From: Lactarius indigo
Taxonomy: Eukaryota; Basidiomycota; Agaricomycetes; Russulales; Russulaceae
DNA length: 64,000 bases
Direction: 5' to 3'
NCBI GenBank assembly: GCA_025766275.1
Contig: JAFKAC010000100.1
Location: forward strand, 1-64,000
The translations under genes were made by a program, and so were the position numbers. Within the stretch, counting starts at the first letter, position 1, and every line of letters begins with the position of its first letter. Positions 63,152 through 64,000 of this stretch are shown here, in pieces. The notes under the pieces are model-generated. The model did no database searches. It was not told the origin of the DNA and saw only the letters and a list, made by a program, of their open reading frames with translations.

Positions 63152-64000
63152 CCCTGGGATAGTAACTTCCTTATTGGATGTTATCTCTTAGGTCACTTTC
63201 CTCATTAAGTAAAGAAGTTTCTCATTGGACGATAAGCAGGGAACATTCTAGATAGTTCTAGACTACGTTGTCATAGGGTTGTGACTCATAGATAAGACCA
63301 CGTCATTGTTCTGTCAGCGTTAATGACTGTGCATCAGTCAGCACAACAGATAACGCTATTATTAGACACGACGCGTCAGCGCCTGACTCATTACTGTTAC
63401 ACATACCTTTAGTAATAAGGTTCTGTAGTAATTCGAACTCAGCCGCAGCAATGTATATAAACCCTCATGTAGCATCCTGAGTGGAACCAACTTGTCCTCT
63501 TGGTTCTCCACTCAGGTGCGTATTCTCTTGTACTTCCCTTACCTCTCCAATGTTAACTTGTCCTCTTGGTTCTCCACTCAGCGTGCCACAGTGTGATCAC
63601 CTGACCTTTGGACTTGTATAAAGTCCTCACGTGTGTCTACTCTCCGCTGTGCCTGTACGTTCGGCGCGTGACTTGTCTCCGCGCTAGGCTTGGGTGTGCT
63701 CCCAGTTCAGTTCGCTAACTTTCACCTTGGTCTAGTTGTAAGCGATAAGTCATACCGCTACATTAGGACAAGTTCTTCCTTCACACGCCCCTTCATTCTT
63801 ACCGGCGTTTTCTATTTTCCTTTCTAGGTGGTCGACGACCACAAGTCCCTTGTGTCATACACCTCACTCTTTGCCTGTGGACCTTCGTACGCAGAATCTG
63901 TGCTATCTTGGTACAACTCTATTGTCCGTAAAGTCGGCATAGATTGTGCTTGCCTATAGGCGTTCTATCTGGTCATCAGTAGAACGTTTGGGTACTGCTT
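63060..64000 (+). mobile_element. Probable 5' LTR/leader of a further retroelement, cut by window end
   Basis: A TATATAAA box lies near 63454-63461, followed by a strong hairpin (63477-63515, stem CTGAGTGG-AACCAA/TTGGTT-CT-CCACTCAG). A 27-bp repeat follows (63489-63515 and 63555-63581) bounding a GT-AG segment. No gag-like frame has begun by 64000. The left boundary is uncertain. Confidence 0.45.

Noticed and set aside
63395..63400. TGTTAC as the left end of the right-edge LTR
   Set aside because: The TATA box would be only about 60 bases away, far less than in the other LTRs. The true edge is probably further left.
1..64000. CRISPR arrays, bacterial operons or prophage
   Set aside because: Spliceosomal introns and fungal genes throughout. 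Direct repeats found are tandem duplications or LTRs.

Overview
This window is nuclear DNA from a filamentous fungus, most likely a basidiomycete of the Agaricomycetes. The genes carry many short GT-AG introns (about 50-65 bp), exons are small, and the gene set is typical of fungi: PalB/Rim13 calpain, transportin, FSH1 hydrolase, succinate/fumarate carrier, SWR1, PKA, a CitMHS-type transporter, a WRAP53-like WD40 protein and a subtilisin. I cannot name the species. Protein identities come from recognising conserved motifs, not from a database search.

Layout. From 0.3 to 26.9 kb is a compact housekeeping block. On the minus strand are palB/RIM13 (286-3892), transportin (4484-8131), FSH1 (9222-10555), the SFC1-type carrier (10927-12183), SWR1 (13075-18709), a PKA catalytic subunit (19234-20651) and a membrane transporter (20887-23013). 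On the plus strand are a WRAP53/TCAB1-like gene (23219-25089), which shares a 205-bp divergent promoter with the transporter, and a secreted subtilisin (25345-26899). From 26.9 to 32.5 kb is gene-poor DNA with a solo LTR (30373-30976). From 32.5 kb to the end the window is almost entirely Ty3/gypsy retrotransposons. Between two of them lie remnants of two ABC transporters (40668-43334).

The retrotransposon block is a nested stack that can be read from target-site duplications. Element A (32486-40108, minus) stands alone. Element B (from 43335, plus) sits in a PDR-type ABC gene fragment and carries an inverted solo LTR of its own family in gag. Element B' (from 48387) sits in the pol gene of B. 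A solo LTR of a further family (LTR2, 50360-58837 in two pieces) sits in the gag of B'. Element C (50634-58419), complete with LTRs that I find identical over 509 bp, sits in LTR2. A and C belong to one family of chromodomain-bearing elements.

The most unusual material is in family A/C and its relatives. (1) A 267/271-codon overlapping ORF in the +1 frame at the 3' end of pol starts and stops at matching places in both copies. (2) The leader plus the first about 180 codons of gag contain no ATG in any frame, while the gag frame stays open, and families B and B' look similar. (3) A GGRTTTT heptamer lies at a -1 gag/pol overlap in three families. (4) A 14-bp exact copy of the 3' polypurine tract lies at the centre of the element. 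(5) Three consecutive hairpins follow the TATA box, one with a compensatory base-pair change between copies. (6) Two unrelated LTRs carry GT-AG introns flanked by a direct repeat. Separately, palB has three single-base frame breaks and an in-frame 99-bp tandem duplication.
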